Assembly (NCBI GenBank): GCA_013399115.1
Contig: VXAA01000627.1
Location: 124,001 to 188,000, forward strand
Direction of reading: 5' to 3'
Length of the DNA stretch: 64,000 bases
Origin: Anseranas semipalmata
Taxonomy: Eukaryota; Chordata; Aves; Anseriformes; Anseranatidae
Shown: in pieces, positions 39,452 through 56,852 of the stretch
How positions within the stretch are numbered: the stretch's first letter is position 1
How the letters are laid out: every line of letters starts with the position of its first letter
The notes under the pieces: generated by a model
Database searches by the model: none
Told to the model about the DNA's origin: nothing
The model's input: only the letters and a program-made list of their open reading frames with translations
Position numbers and translations under genes: made by a program

Positions 39452-41699
39452 GCTGGATGCTGTTCTGGTGCTCATGCTTCTGGTCCTCACAGCTCAGAAA
39501 TGATCCACGTAAATGGAAAAGGTTCAAAGAGGGACAAGGATTATGAGAGGTTTGGGATAACCAAATAAACTGGGACACTGCAGCCTCAAAAAGCAATGAC
39601 TAGGGGGTGGGGTACAATACACGTCTACAGTAAGGTTGCCCCAGTAAGGGTGGGTAGGACCAACACGGTAGCATCTTTTTGAAAACAAGAATGGAGGGCA
39701 TCACATTAAATTAGTTGGAACCACTTCGAAACAAAAGATAGGTCTTCACACAATGACTTGTAAATCCAGGGGACTCCTTTTCAGGGCTTAAAGGGAGGAA
39801 CAGGAGAAGGATAGCTTAGGACTTATTAAACAGAAGTCATGGACTCAGAAACATCCCTTGAGCTGAAAATTGCCAGCATCTTAAAGTGCATCATTAGTTT
39901 ACCTTGTTCTTACTCTTCCCTGGACAGCTGCTTGTAACCACTCTTGGAGGCACAATTTGCACGAGATGGACTCTTGGTCTGAAAGCAAACTGCTGTTCCC
40001 AGATTCAGCAGAAAGCCCTGGGGTAAGAACAGTCAGACCATTGGCAGAATTCACCCACAGCACCCACCTCATCTCTCACCTCTCTCCCATCCCTTTTGAA
40101 GTTAGTGTTGCGACACTCCACAGACTCCTGGAACCTGTGGCAACTTACCACTACTGGTGCTTGTCATCTTTGCCACGATGTTTCCATCCCAGGTACAACA
40201 GCAAATTATTTTTATATAAACATACTATTTAATTTATATAAATACTTACATAATGTTATTTGAAATTATGTAAATATTATGTAAATATAATAAATAACAT
40301 CCTATATATTCATATAAAATATATTTGTTATACAATGTATTTATATTTTATAAAACATAGTTATCCATTTAATATATTATGTATGTATCTATAATTTTTA
40401 CACACACACACACACACACAGTGTATAGCCTATATCCAACTGTCTTTTTGAGGAGTGTTCAGACAGCAGAGTGAAGAGAGCCATGCGCACAACACCCTAT
40501 TATTGCCACAAGTACAAGAGAAAGTCTGAGCGTTTGTAGCTCGAGTCTGCATGATTTTTCAGGCAGGAAAGAAAATTTGAAAGTGTCAAGAATGAATGCA
40601 AAACCAAGACACAATGCAAGTTTAAGACAACCGTATTACAAAGCACCACTTACAGAAACCGATTCTGTGATTAAAGTTCACAAACTTGGTTTGCAGGACA
40701 AGTGCCACACTGGTGGATAAGCAATATATTCAGGAGTCTTGGATTCCCAGCTCTGTTAACAACAGCCAAACCTCTTGCCCTGCCCAGGCCTCTTCCCATG
40801 GATACAGATAGTGCTTTTCCTTTGAATAGCTCTTTATTGATTCCTCTCCACTGCAGTGCTCACTGAAGCAATGACCAGTGAACATACCAATGAGTTAGAA
40901 ATTTGTGTCCATCTAACTGCATTGCAGTGGGGCTTTGAAGTTGTGCTTTAAACACACCACGTGATATACCATCAAACTCAATAACTTTCCCCGTGACGAA
41001 GCGAGAAACAGGAATACAGCTACATGCTAGACCATTAGGTAGCTGAGTTATATGCAATCACATTGCTAAGCATGTTAGCTAAGGAAATAATCCCAGAACA
41101 CAAAAATTGAGGCCGGCATCATCATGTAATATGAGTCTCCGAGTTATTTGAGCTTGTCTGCTTGAAATTGGCAGCATCCCCAAAAAACGAGGAGAGGGAG
41201 TAATTTACTTGACAACAAGAAGGTTTATTCTTTCATCTCATCAACATCATCTACATAGTATTAATGCTCATATCAGACTAAAAGCTATGAATCAAATTTG
41301 GTATACAATTACTTTTCTTCACGTGTTCTCTGTAAAGTACTGTACTGCCTGCCTGAGTCTTTCCATTTAGCACCATCAGGAGGCTACCTGAGTACAAAGG
41401 AAACTTGACTTAAAGGCAAGATAGGCAAACAGAAGGAAATAAGTTATTTTCTATGCTTTCCTGCAATGTCTCAGTGCTCTATCAGAAGCCAAGAACTTGA
41501 GGAAAAGATGTCAAAGATAGAGGCACTCCACCACGGAGAAAGAGGGAATTGTGTAACTTACACCCCATGCTGGGCATCTACAGTACTAAAGAAAAACCTA
41601 TGTACTAAATGAGAGTAATTTCCAAAGACGCAGTATCGATTCTAACCTACATGATTTAGCAAATCCAATTACAGTTACACTTCAATAGACGACTACAAA
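39452..41699. other. Intergenic region beyond the UNC13B 3' end
   Basis: No gene recognised. The main feature is the AT-rich block with a CA repeat at 40200-40420. The remainder is ordinary AT-leaning sequence. Confidence 0.6.
40200..40420. repeat. AT-rich block ending in a (CA)10 repeat
   Basis: About 200 bp of nearly pure A/T with many TATA, TTATAT and AAATAT units passes directly into ten CA dinucleotides (40401-40420). Such blocks can unwind easily and act as matrix-attachment or breakage-prone DNA, but nothing here proves it. Confidence 0.8.
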
Positions 41700-41713
41700 T
41701 GCTTCTAAAAGAG

Positions 41714-41719
41714 TTTATT
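41714..41719 (-). promoter_or_regulatory. Candidate UNC13B polyadenylation signal
   Basis: TTTATT on the plus strand gives AATAAA in the minus-strand transcript, about 1.7 kb after the stop codon. Downstream transcript sequence contains TGTAACTGTAATTGG, weakly GU-rich. Other AATAAA copies at 42858, 41965 and 41224 compete, so the choice is uncertain. Confidence 0.3.
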
Positions 41720-43165
41720 AAAGACTGTACTAACAGTTCTTGTAACAATGGCACGTACAACGATTCAAAATCATGACAAATAGCGTGAAGTTTTGAAGAG
41801 CATTATTATAATACATGATGGACAAGAACAAAGCAGATGTGCAGTCTCTGAACTCTATGAGCAGGCTGATGAAATACAGTAGTCATATCGTACACAGCTG
41901 TACAAGTGTCAGAGAAAATAGAAAATAAAATACAAAAAAAGTAATTCAATATGCAGTCCTTGAATTTATTGACAGTATTACAGTACTTTATGGGCAAGGA
42001 CTGGCTTGTCCCAGCTGCACTTTCCAGAGTACAAGGGCAGCTGGAAATAGCAAAAAGCCCCCAAACAAAGAAAAATAATAATAAAAAAACATACCTCGGT
42101 TACAATCACTACTCCAGACCTTCCTGTTTATGAAATTTCAGTCAGAAATTCTGACATCCCTGCAATCACTTTGCTCAGGACAGTGTTTCATTTTGCAAGA
42201 AAACAAAACCAGGTGGCTTCTTCAAGATAGTGCAAAAATATTTTCAGTGGTATCATTAAATCACAGATTAATGACAATCAACATGGATCAACCATGGCAT
42301 GGCCAACAGCAGCTTTGAGATCAGAACCAAATTGACCTGCTGCCCCTTCACCAGCACTCGAGAGCGAGTGCTTGCAGAGGGAAAACGTATTGTTCTCTCC
42401 CAAACAAGCCATCATTTCTGGGTTCGTAGTGAGGAATGGTCTCAGCTACTCCAGGATAACAAAATGCTACAGAAAACCTACAAGTATTAAATTATCCAAA
42501 AAAAAAAAAAAAAAACTCCACCTTACAGAAAAATATACAAGTGGAAAAAGTATATAGCAGCCATATTATTTGTCATGGCTCTAATGTTGTTCCCTTCCTT
42601 ACCATGTCGGTCACAGTAGTCAAAGCGTGACTTGTGGAGTTCAGCAGCTTACAGCACCCACATGGTGATGCAGGATTCCCAGCAGCACACAGGGATTTAT
42701 ATTCTCCGAGACACACCATCTAGTTACAATGGCACGGCAGCTGCAGTCTGCTCCTCATGTGTTGCCTTTGCAGCTTTTCACTATAAGATCTTGGGACTCT
42801 CTGTACTTGTTCCACTGGTCATGCCCATGCTCACAGCAGCACATCCATGGTCATACATTTATTTGGGGTACATCTTCAGAGCAATTTGCAACTTCTTTTT
42901 TAAGCAGACACTGAGGTGTCTGCATATCACATTGAGACACTGGTGTAATCTGTGCAAGAACATCCTTTGGCAGCTCCACAGTGCATGAATTCAATGCTTT
43001 GCCAAAACCCCAAATCATTCTTCTTCTCCCAATTTCCATACAGTTGGTTTGCTTCATAGTGTGATTATGTAGAACCTTTTTAACGTCTGCCAGCTTCAGA
43101 GGATAAAATCACAGTGCTGCATATCAACAAAACCCAGCATACCCAGCCTGCAATATAAAATAATT

Positions 43166-43173
43166 TATATACA
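43166..43173 (-). promoter_or_regulatory. Pumilio response element in the UNC13B 3' UTR
   Basis: The plus strand TATATACA reads UGUAUAUA in the transcript, an exact match to the PUM consensus UGUANAUA, about 250 nt after the stop and 75 nt beyond the AU-rich nonamer. PUM proteins repress many neuronal mRNAs; binding here is not shown. Confidence 0.4.
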
Positions 43174-43245
43174 CAAAGCAGAATTTGCATCTTAAATAAG
43201 AAGAGATTGTCTCGTTCTCTATGGTGTTTTACCCAGCTACTAAAA

Positions 43246-43254
43246 AATAAATAA
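43246..43254 (-). promoter_or_regulatory. AU-rich element nonamer in the UNC13B 3' UTR
   Basis: The plus strand AATAAATAA reads UUAUUUAUU in the transcript, a full match to the destabilising nonamer UUAUUUA(U/A)(U/A). It lies about 170 nt after the stop codon. The motif is short and can occur by chance in AT-rich UTRs. Confidence 0.4.
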
Positions 43255-43419
43255 TTCACATCAGATTGATGGATTGTTTCCTGTACAGCACACGTGCGCT
43301 ATCAAAGCTGACAAAGACAAACATGAAAAAACCTTTTGTAATTAATAAAAGAGAATTGTTGAACACTTGCACATATTGGCACAAGGCAGAAGAGAAAAGG
43401 GAACATTACACAGCTGAGC

Positions 43420-43705
43420 TCAAGTGCCTTCTTCTGTGGAACGGGACTCAGATTTCAACTTCACAAATTCTCTGGCAACCTCATCATTGGTTCTTTGAGA
43501 GAGAATCCTCAGGACTGTAAGTCCAGTCTCATCCATGTGAATCCTGCGCCCAAGAGGGCACCAGCAAGCACAGCTTCCTTTGTCCGCTATGTCTCTGAGC
43601 TGCATCACTGCTATCCCCAGTACCCGATCCTCCCGAGCAAAGCAGTAGTCCTTCACACAAACTTGGAGCTCATAAGCATCAGGACCATCTTCATTCCCCA
43701 GTATG
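43420..43705 (-). CDS. UNC13B: UNC13B last coding exon, C2C end and C-terminus
   Basis: 286 coding nt. The acceptor is TTTTTCAG|C and the stop codon TGA is at 43420-43422. It encodes 94 residues: [60 protein letters not shown], then [20 protein letters not shown] and the tail [14 protein letters not shown]. The segment completes the C2C beta sandwich and ends in the helical C-terminal tail characteristic of Munc13s. The [17 protein letters not shown] and SESRSTEEG stretches point to UNC13B. The exon continues below 43420 as 3' UTR. Confidence 0.95.
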
Positions 43706-43962
43706 CTGAAAAACACATATGAGTTTACTTATAGCTTCTCAGAATATATCAATGCCTTTAAAACAAACAAGCAAACAAACAAAAAGTGCCAGAAGCTGAG
43801 CAGAGTGCTAGATGAGCTACAGAAAACTCCTTTCTACAGAAAACCTTTCTTAGAGAAGGAGAACTAAAATGTATGACATATGCACATTTTTGCTGTTTCA
43901 GTTAATAAAGACAACCTGGGTATTTAAAAAGGGAAAAGAAAGAACCCTTTCCAACTTGCCTT

Positions 43963-43973
<11 letters not shown>

Positions 43974-43993
<20 letters not shown>
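43974..43993. repeat. (TG)n microsatellite
   Basis: About nine TG dinucleotides, preceded by TTTGCG, inside the last UNC13B intron. On the coding (minus) strand this is a CA repeat, a class of intronic element that can bind hnRNP L. Confidence 0.9.
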
Positions 43994-43997
<4 letters not shown>

Positions 43998-44349
43998 CCG
44001 TGAAATGAAAAGAGCAGAGAACATTAAAGCCATGCTAATAGACTTTCAACTCTGACAACTTTAAACATTTCTGCTTCTGCTAAGGGTTGTTTCATTTCAG
44101 TAATTAATATTTTAATTAGATGAAGTCTTTGTTAAAGATTCAGAACCTTCCATTAAAGCAACAGCTGATAAAAATACATCTCCAACCTTTTTGATGTTTC
44201 TAAAGCTAAAAGACAAAGAATAAAAAAAGACAAAAATCTCTTCACTTACAGGAAGCCTGCCTTTCTCCACATCAAAGAAAAATTATATGGGCCAGTCCCT
44301 CTCCCCTGAGAAGTTTACAGTCTTTTGCTGGTCACCTCTTCTCTCATTC

Positions 44350-44440
44350 ACAGAATCACAGAATGGTAGAGGTTGGAATGGGCCTTGGGAGATCAGCTGG
44401 TCCAATTCCCCTGCTCAAGCAGGGCCACCTAGACTTACTC
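44350..44440 (-). mobile_element. CR1 LINE 3' fragment in the last UNC13B intron
   Basis: The plus strand begins CACAGAATCACAGAATGG, the reverse complement of the terminal (ATTCTGTG)n repeats of CR1. It continues GGTTGGAATGGGCC, GAGATCAGCTGGTCCAATTC and CCCTGCTCAAGCAGGGCCAC, matching the known CR1 3' tail. The element is a 5'-truncated copy lying in the same sense as UNC13B, within the 43706-45018 intron. Extent is approximate. Confidence 0.88.
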
Positions 44441-45018
44441 ATTCTTACTGTACAGCTAGGTGAAGACTAGTCTCTAGCTCTTTTTGTTGAGCCTTCCAAG
44501 AAGGAAGATGCTTTTGTAATAACGAAAGCCAAATAAGAAGAGATCGATACTCAGTGTTGAGAAAGGCTGCAACTGCTACCAGATCCAAGGGCTGTAACCT
44601 CAGAAACAAGGATACACAAGTTCACAGAGCACGTCCCACAAGTCAAGTTGGGATAAAAAACACACATTGAGAACGGAAACAAAATACATAATGAACTTTT
44701 AGCCTCAACTCTACCAACAAAACATACAAAGCTCATTAAAATGATGAAGCATGGTAAAATATGCTGACAGGACACATAACGCTTTTCTGAAGGTAGCCAG
44801 AGGACACTGCTGGTAAAGAACAAATATCAGCATCCCACTCACAGCAAAAACTCCCATAATCTAGTTTTTCCTGCCAAGACACTAAACACTGGGCCAAGCT
44901 GCTGGTTCAAGTACTCCGTCAGGCCCTGAGCAGGCTGTTTCTGGACACTGGAAAAAAATATCTGTCCTCTGCATTTAAACTTGCCAGGTCAGATCCTCAG
45001 GCTATTTTTCACACTTAC

Positions 45019-45178
45019 AAGTGAAAGGTTTCATTGTATTTGGGAGCCCAATTGTTGCTCTTTGACTTCGTTGTGAACTTCCTCTTCTTGTCACTTTGGT
45101 GAGGCCCAATCATTGTAATTTCAACGAACGGACGGAACATGCCAGATGTTTGCCACTTCAGGTCGTTGGCTGCCACAA
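45019..45178 (-). CDS. UNC13B: UNC13B exon, C2C domain core
   Basis: 160-nt exon. The acceptor is TTTTCCAG|TT and the donor CACTT|GTAAGT. It encodes [53 protein letters not shown] and part of the next Phe codon. This is the C2 segment that in calcium-binding C2 domains carries a loop-1 Asp in an SDPY-type motif. Here the equivalent reads MFRPF with no Asp, as expected for the calcium-independent C2C of Munc13. The [14 protein letters not shown] strand is the basic face of the domain. The frame continues into IL-GNEDGP of the last exon. Confidence 0.93.
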
Positions 45179-46258
45179 CTGGAAAAGAGAGTCACAACCT
45201 GTTTTACAATAAAAGCTCATTTGTTCCCACTGCTCTGGACACCTTTCTGCTCTGATCTCCTTTCAATTCTTTGCTTCAGAGGACCAAGTCCAACCCTAAA
45301 CACGCGAGCCTCCCAACACATTATGGGCAGGATTATTTTGTAGTACAAAGATATGTTCATTTGTTTGTTTTTTCCTCCCGTTCTGTAAAGGGAATCTAAC
45401 GCTTAGGACAGCAGTTCGCTCTTGCCATATGCAGAGTCGAGAAAAACAGGTATTCATGCAGCTCTGCCAGTTCAGTGCTTAATTCTAGATCAGCTGTGGA
45501 ATGAGAAAAAATACGGCATTTGGGAGGCTGATATTGAAGTCTGTTGAAAAGAAAAATGAGACTGCAGGTAAGACAAACAAAGCATATGAGCTGTGGGTGG
45601 TTTCAGAAACCACAATTATTAGCTCTTTAATTCTCACTCTCTCTCAGGTCATTGCAGGAAATGGACTGAAGCATAAAAAATACCTGTGAAAGACAGTTTT
45701 TGCATTGCAATACAGATTTACCCAGGAGAGGAGAGGCCTGAAGAGCTGTTTATATATATCTTTTGAGGAAATGAAAGTAGTTAAATATGCAAAGGAGATA
45801 AAGGAGGAAGAGGAAGCCTGAGATGAATCACTGCTTTGGTTATTTTCAGAGCAGCTCTTCAGGGATCAATTTGGCCTTCAGGATGGAGGAGAGGAGACTC
45901 TGAACTCTTACTGGCTCTGTGATCTCTTGGTTTACACTGGGCAATTTTGCAACATCACTCTGTCACGCCGCTCTGTTCTCTGCAGCACATGCTAAACTGT
46001 GGGGCCTGCTGAGAGCCATCATCTGATTTTTGTTTACTTCATGTACCGTTGCCAATAAACAATGGGACTGTACATTGCCATGTCACTCAGTGGACTGGAC
46101 AAGCTCATTTACTGTTTCTCTACAAGTTTCTGATGTGAAACAGAAAAACAATTTTGGATTCACATCACGTGCGTTTGCACAGAAATATAACAACTTCCAA
46201 CTGGAAGTTGCCTTGATACAATCACAGAGCCCGAGCAGTAACACATGCTTTGCCCTAC
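45179..46258. other. UNC13B: UNC13B intron, nothing recognised
   Basis: An intron of about 1.1 kb between the two first C2C exons. I see no repeat signature, second gene or RNA gene in it. Confidence 0.7.
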
Positions 46259-46351
46259 CTTTCACTGTGACCTTGTGTTCACCGGTTCCTGGATGGGTAT
46301 ACAGGTCGATCTGTATGGACACTTCACCCACAGGATCATCCACACCAGAGC
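46259..46351 (-). CDS. UNC13B: UNC13B exon, start of C2C domain
   Basis: 93-nt exon. The acceptor is CTTCCAACAG|GC and the donor GTGAAAG|GTAGGG. With split codons at both ends it encodes [20 protein letters not shown] and then [11 protein letters not shown], the first beta strands of the C-terminal C2 domain. The preceding intron of about 5.4 kb contains the RFX-like palindrome reported separately. In Munc13 the C2C domain acts in membrane contact on the vesicle side during priming and does not bind calcium. Confidence 0.92.
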
Positions 46352-51861
<5,510 letters not shown>

Positions 51862-52256
51862 CTAAAAGTAAAAAGAAATGGGAAAAATACTGAGGAAGCA
51901 TTGCAACCAGCAACCAATATTTATGTGCTATTGTATACGTGGACTGGAAAGAGCTGAAAAATTCACAAAACAGCTTCTGTACTGGAAGCCCAGCTCTTAG
52001 TAGACCAGCTGATACCAACTGCTCATGGCTTTCCTATTCCAAAACTCTTAAATTTAAGTATGCCGGCTCCCAGCATATGCCAGTCACCTGAGTCTATTCG
52101 GGTTCACACAAACGTGACAGTAGTACTCAGTGTCTTAATATCTGTAACAGCAGCAACAGACTCCTGCCAACTCCTGAACTGGGACAGGCACTATCTTCCC
52201 AAATAGCGCTAGGGATGGAGCAAGGGAATGACAGAAACAGAAATAGAATCACTTAC

Positions 52257-52337
52257 TTTGATAGTATCCAGTGCTAGATCCAAAACAGCACACTGCTTTG
52301 GAGTGAGACTCCTAGTTTCTTCTCTCACCATATGATC
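52257..52337 (-). CDS. UNC13B: UNC13B exon, MHD2 (DHMVREE segment)
   Basis: 81-nt exon, 27 codons, phase 0 at both ends. The acceptor is TTTACAG|GAT and the donor CAAA|GTAAGT, a full-consensus 5' splice site. It encodes [20 protein letters not shown] and then LALDTIK, the MHD2 helix that in Munc13 paralogs directly follows SKLK and precedes QYFHAGG. Both neighbours are present in the adjoining exons (56853-56909 and 51714-51861), so no exon is missing between them. The downstream intron is only about 395 nt, the shortest in this part of the gene. Confidence 0.92.
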
Positions 52338-55300
52338 CTGTAAACAATCATTATATTTGATATTAGTATGCCATCAGACACTAAAGGAAAAGGAGTTCCC
52401 AGTATCACCTCTTTCTCTGGATTCATGCTGTGGTTATGTGGCCACAGCATTAGCTCATCTGTTTAAGGAACATTTAATGGAGTCTCTTGGAAACATTCAT
52501 TACAGCTTAATTTGAAAATAAACATACTTCCTCTGTTTCTTGCAGGCAGAGAAGAGAAAAATAAGGAAAGGAACTGTATAAAGATAAGTAACAATTTAAA
52601 AATCAGTTTGTCTTTAACAAAACCCAAACAGGAGTCTGCTTGCTACCCCTGTCCTTTTACAGCATCCACAACAAAACCCTCAAAACACTACCCAAAGCAA
52701 GTAATTCTGAGAACCAGATATTGGGCAAAGTTGTTAGATGTATTTTTGTGGATTTTATTTCTTCCATCTACAAAGGTCACTACTTTATCATATCACTAGC
52801 ATAAAGGAATTAAAACAAACAAGCAATGTGTTCTAGAAAAATGCCTTTGCTAAAAGAAAAATCTGTCTCCATTAAGACCCACCATCTCTAATAGCAACGA
52901 GCCAAGAATTTCTTTGGGAAGGAATTCCCTTTCCTGCAGTAGGAGTGTGTCCCTGTTAGGCTCCTACCTGACTGTGTCATACTTTGGTATGTCATTAAGC
53001 AATTCTCTGGTGCTTAGCCTAGGTCTCAGGGAAACCCTGCACGTTTTAGGAAGTGAAAGCTTTGCACAAACCCAAATTCTAACTGTTTGACCTGCTGGAG
53101 GATGAAATCAGCTGGCTGCAGCCTGTGTGTTAAAACATTTTTGAAAAATGCACAGGCAAATCAGGCAAAGGCTACATATCCCTGCTTTGATAACAGACAT
53201 TTTCCAGGAGATCCGTCCACTGAATAGGCTCCGAGCACAGCATGCCCAGTGTGCACCATCATGTGTGTGTTTCACACTGATAAGCCTCCCGGTCATCTCA
53301 CAGCCTAGTGATTCTTCACATCACCTGGTGGTGTTCCCATTCATTTCCATCATGATCCGTCTCCTGTAGCCTGATGGAGATGAGGCTTACTGCAGTCTAG
53401 GAGCAGTGTTAGGCACGTGCAATGCTTTTCAGACATCAAGCTAGTACCTTTGCACAGTGCTGCATTAAACTACACAGAAGATGCTGCTCAAGTCAGCAGT
53501 ACTTCAGACAAGTTTGCACTGTGCTTTGAGTAGCAGAGATGCCTCAATATGCCTTTTTCCTCCGTTCAGGCCGGTCCTGGTCTGGGAAGCTACATACAGG
53601 GGCACCGTATTCTGCAAGCTGCAAAGCATCTTCTGTTGCAACAAGCTGTCCTTAGGGGAGCAATAGCTCTCCTCCCTCTTTTTCATGAACTGGGAGTAAT
53701 TCAATTGAAGATGATGTGGCTTCACACTTCAGTACACAGAGGGTAAAACATTCTTTCTCTGGCTGACAGTCAGATTAAGTGCACAATCAGCCAGAGCCCA
53801 AGGCCACTTCATGGGAGAGTCCTATTTTGTCAGGGTAGTTGTGCCCCCAAGGCAGAGTGACTTTCATGTCTGTTGAAATTACTTTCTAGGTCTGCATGCC
53901 AGATTCCCCATTCTGCAATAGAAACCAGGTGGTCAGCATTTTTCTCTTAAATGTCTAAAAGAGCTCACTCGCTCCTGCTCTGAGTGGTCACCCAGACTGT
54001 GTCCATGCTATTGCTGCACAGCAAGATATCACTGCTTTCCAGAGAGTTTTCCAGTGTAATTTACTTCAACACATTATGTAAAAATACCCAAGTGATTGGA
54101 CTGGTAATACTTGCACCTACACACAGAGGAGCCCACGACTGTCATTCCCCTGTGTACCTGCCCTCTGCTCATCCCACACTGTTCCTATAAAGTACTGTGC
54201 AGAGTGCTATCCTGCACTTTCCAGATTGCAAGCCACAAATATTTACATCAAATCATTACGCAACTGTACGTGGAAGTCGTCAAAATCTTTTCCTGATCTC
54301 TCATATTCATCCTTGTATTCTACACAGGTATTCTCAAAAACCTCATCAACTGGAGCTCGGCTGGTTACCCTTGGGGCAGTGCACAGGAGAAGAGGCTGCT
54401 GCTCCCTGCACCAGCTTCTGGCTCTGCAGGGCAGGCAGCAGGAACAGACTGTTTGCACTAAAGCAAACCAAGCAGAAGGAGCTTGATAATAAATGGGAGG
54501 CAGGTATCTGGCACCAAGGTGCTAGTTTTATGGTTGGTTTTCCAAGCGTTTTAAAACACACTGGGAAATTGATTTGTCGTCAGGACAAGAGCCTGTGCTC
54601 ATCAGGTCTGTCAGGCTCAGTTTTCAGCTGAGTTATCTGATTCACTAGTGCTCTTTTCCTACTGTTCTATTTAAGACAAATAAAGGCTTCAAATCCGTGT
54701 CATAATTTTCCCAGGCTTTTAGTAAAACTGTATAATGCACAGGAGAGGGGCTCTGAAGGCCTATTTACTCATGCTTTCCCTCTTAGCTTGTACATGCCTG
54801 TAAAAACAAAAGGACAAAAACCACTCGATTCTTACACAAACCCAAACAATTTACACTCTTGTAACACCTTTACTCTTCTGGAAATTTTTAGACAGTGTCA
54901 GTTCACACCACCTGTCTAAACTAAAGGTCCCCAGAATTCAGGTGGCAGAGTGTTTTCATGCTTGCATACAGCTTTGTTGCCACATATAAAATCTCATGCA
55001 CCTGTGCTGCTCTAGTCCTATATCTGGATATGCAAATAAAGGCTTGAAAACACACCAAGGCTTGCCTGATTTCCATGTGTACGTGCATTTCTAAAAATGC
55101 AGTCCAGAGTTAGCAAAGTTAAGCTTTATAGTAACTGAACCGAAGACAGGCTGCTGCTGAGGGTGGGCCTTGGTCTGACCAGTGCAAATGGAAACAGGCA
55201 AAGCTTCCAACTCATTCCTGGCAAAAGGCACTTTGTGTATTTTAAGAAATTCCAGTAAAGAGAAAATGGGGAGGAAGTAAAAAATAATAGTGAATGTCAC

Positions 55301-56852
55301 TGACTAAATCCAAGAACACAAGGAATTCACAGGAACTCACAGTTGTCTGCATAAACTTGACCTCATGACCTGGGAGGAGTAACAGGGAAAATTCAGAGCT
55401 TGACCTTTGAAACCAGATGTGCACAAAGAGGGCAGGGATGGCTTCTCCTCCAAACGTTGGGTCCTCTCTGCTGCTTTTCAAAGGGGAAAGGGGATACTCA
55501 CAGAAAAATGGGGTCACATTTGGAGGCTGTGGTCCAGCTCCCACTCTCCCAGTCTGGCTACAAAGCTCCTCTCTCCTCATTTCTCCCACAGAAGTGACAT
55601 GAAGCATTGCAAGCACAGGAAACAGCGGAGGTGGTGCAACCCTCAAGAGTCACTGTGTCACCAGGGAGGGCAGCCTAGCTGTGGGAGTGCACAGGGCCAT
55701 CCCCAGCACAAGTGACAGATTACAGCTAATCCCCTTAGGAGCCACACTTGAAGGGTTTATGTTATGCCACTGTTAATTGTTATATTACAGCCTCAAAATG
55801 TAGCTGGAAAAAAGCATGTGCATCTAATGAGACATGTCCAGATCTCTATAAGGACTTCTAATAAGCACTACCTTTAATGAATTGTGTGCTGTCCTGAATC
55901 ATAAACTTGTATGTAAAATGTGTCTGCTGGGCAAGAGAAATAGATAGCTGTATAAGGACAACCGCAGTAAGTACACAAGACAGAAAATATCATGGAAAGA
56001 GATGAACATCTTTTGAAATTGCCCTAATTACTTAGAAGAATGCCCTTGGCTGTGGGAAGGTTTCCCTGATCATCCTCCGAGTTCACATTCACCACCATCT
56101 TCCTTGCTGCACAATTTGTGCACTATAGTGCTTCAGATTTAGACCTCTTCTTGCACAGTATCTCCTTTGGAGCACAAGTCAAACCACAGCATAGTGCAAT
56201 TTGAAGGTTGTAAGGCATTCCTATTTTCATACCATTCCCGTCGTGACCAGTGAATGAATGCTTGATTGGCTTGTGATGAGGTGGCATGCACTTAGTAATG
56301 CTCGTGTCATGCACTGTCACGTCATGCACTGTCAAAATACATCAACATAGCCTTCATGCTAAATGCCAGCTTGCCTGTAAAGAGAGCCCACGCAGAAGGA
56401 ATTTACAGACACAGGCTCTGTTCCATAAGCAACAGTTATTTTTGTAACAGTTCATATAATTCATCAGTAGCTAGCACAAGCATCTTTCCTACTGATAGCT
56501 CATTATCAGGATCACATAAGGGACTCCCTTTTATACAAGGGGATACAGAGGAACTGGCCAGACAGCAATATCTCTACTTTTTTCATTTTGAATAGATATA
56601 CCAAACTGATCACTGTACCTATGGAAGAAATAAACTACTTTGAAGATTAAACCCACAATAAAATTTAGCAGTTAATTTAAACACAATACTAATGTTAGCA
56701 AGATGCATTTAAAAGCACATTTAATGCATTTAAAAGCATTTCTTTATAATTGCGTTTAGCCACAAACCACTGGAAGCACAAGCCATGCTATGCACTACTA
56801 CACTTCCACACTTAAACACAAGGACATTAACATAAGCCATGCACAACAATAC
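52338..56852. other. UNC13B: UNC13B intron of about 4.5 kb
   Basis: No exon is needed here, since SKLK and DHMVREE join directly. It holds a 15-bp tandem pair at 56306-56335 (GTCATGCACTGTCAC then GTCATGCACTGTCAA) and a spaced direct repeat ATGCATTTAAAAGCA at 56703-56717 and 56724-56738. No transposable element was recognised. Confidence 0.65.

Larger units (their letters stand above)
41700..43419 (-). other. UNC13B: Probable 3' UTR of UNC13B
   Basis: This is the minus-strand stretch after the UNC13B stop, with no further conserved coding sequence. Reading the minus strand, AATAAA hexamers occur at 42858-42863, 41965-41970, 41714-41719 and 41224-41229. I placed the end near 41.7 kb because the 41714 hexamer is followed by a moderately GT-rich stretch, but an earlier or later site is possible. 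A perfect AU-rich nonamer (43246-43254) and a Pumilio motif (43166-43173) lie soon after the stop. A 17-nt homopolymer (T in the transcript) sits near 42500. Confidence 0.45.

Noticed and set aside
54243..54370. Minus-strand open frame with an acidic, exon-like reading (DEVFENTCVEYKDEYERSGK) inside the UNC13B intron
   Set aside because: The flanking exons already join in the exact family order (SKLK then DHMVREE), no good acceptor/donor pair brackets the stretch, and I know no matching protein. Chance is the simplest explanation.
55242..55715. Opposing open frames of 134 and 102 residues in an UNC13B intron
   Set aside because: Both strands are open with no motif. The region lies inside an intron whose flanking exons splice together completely.
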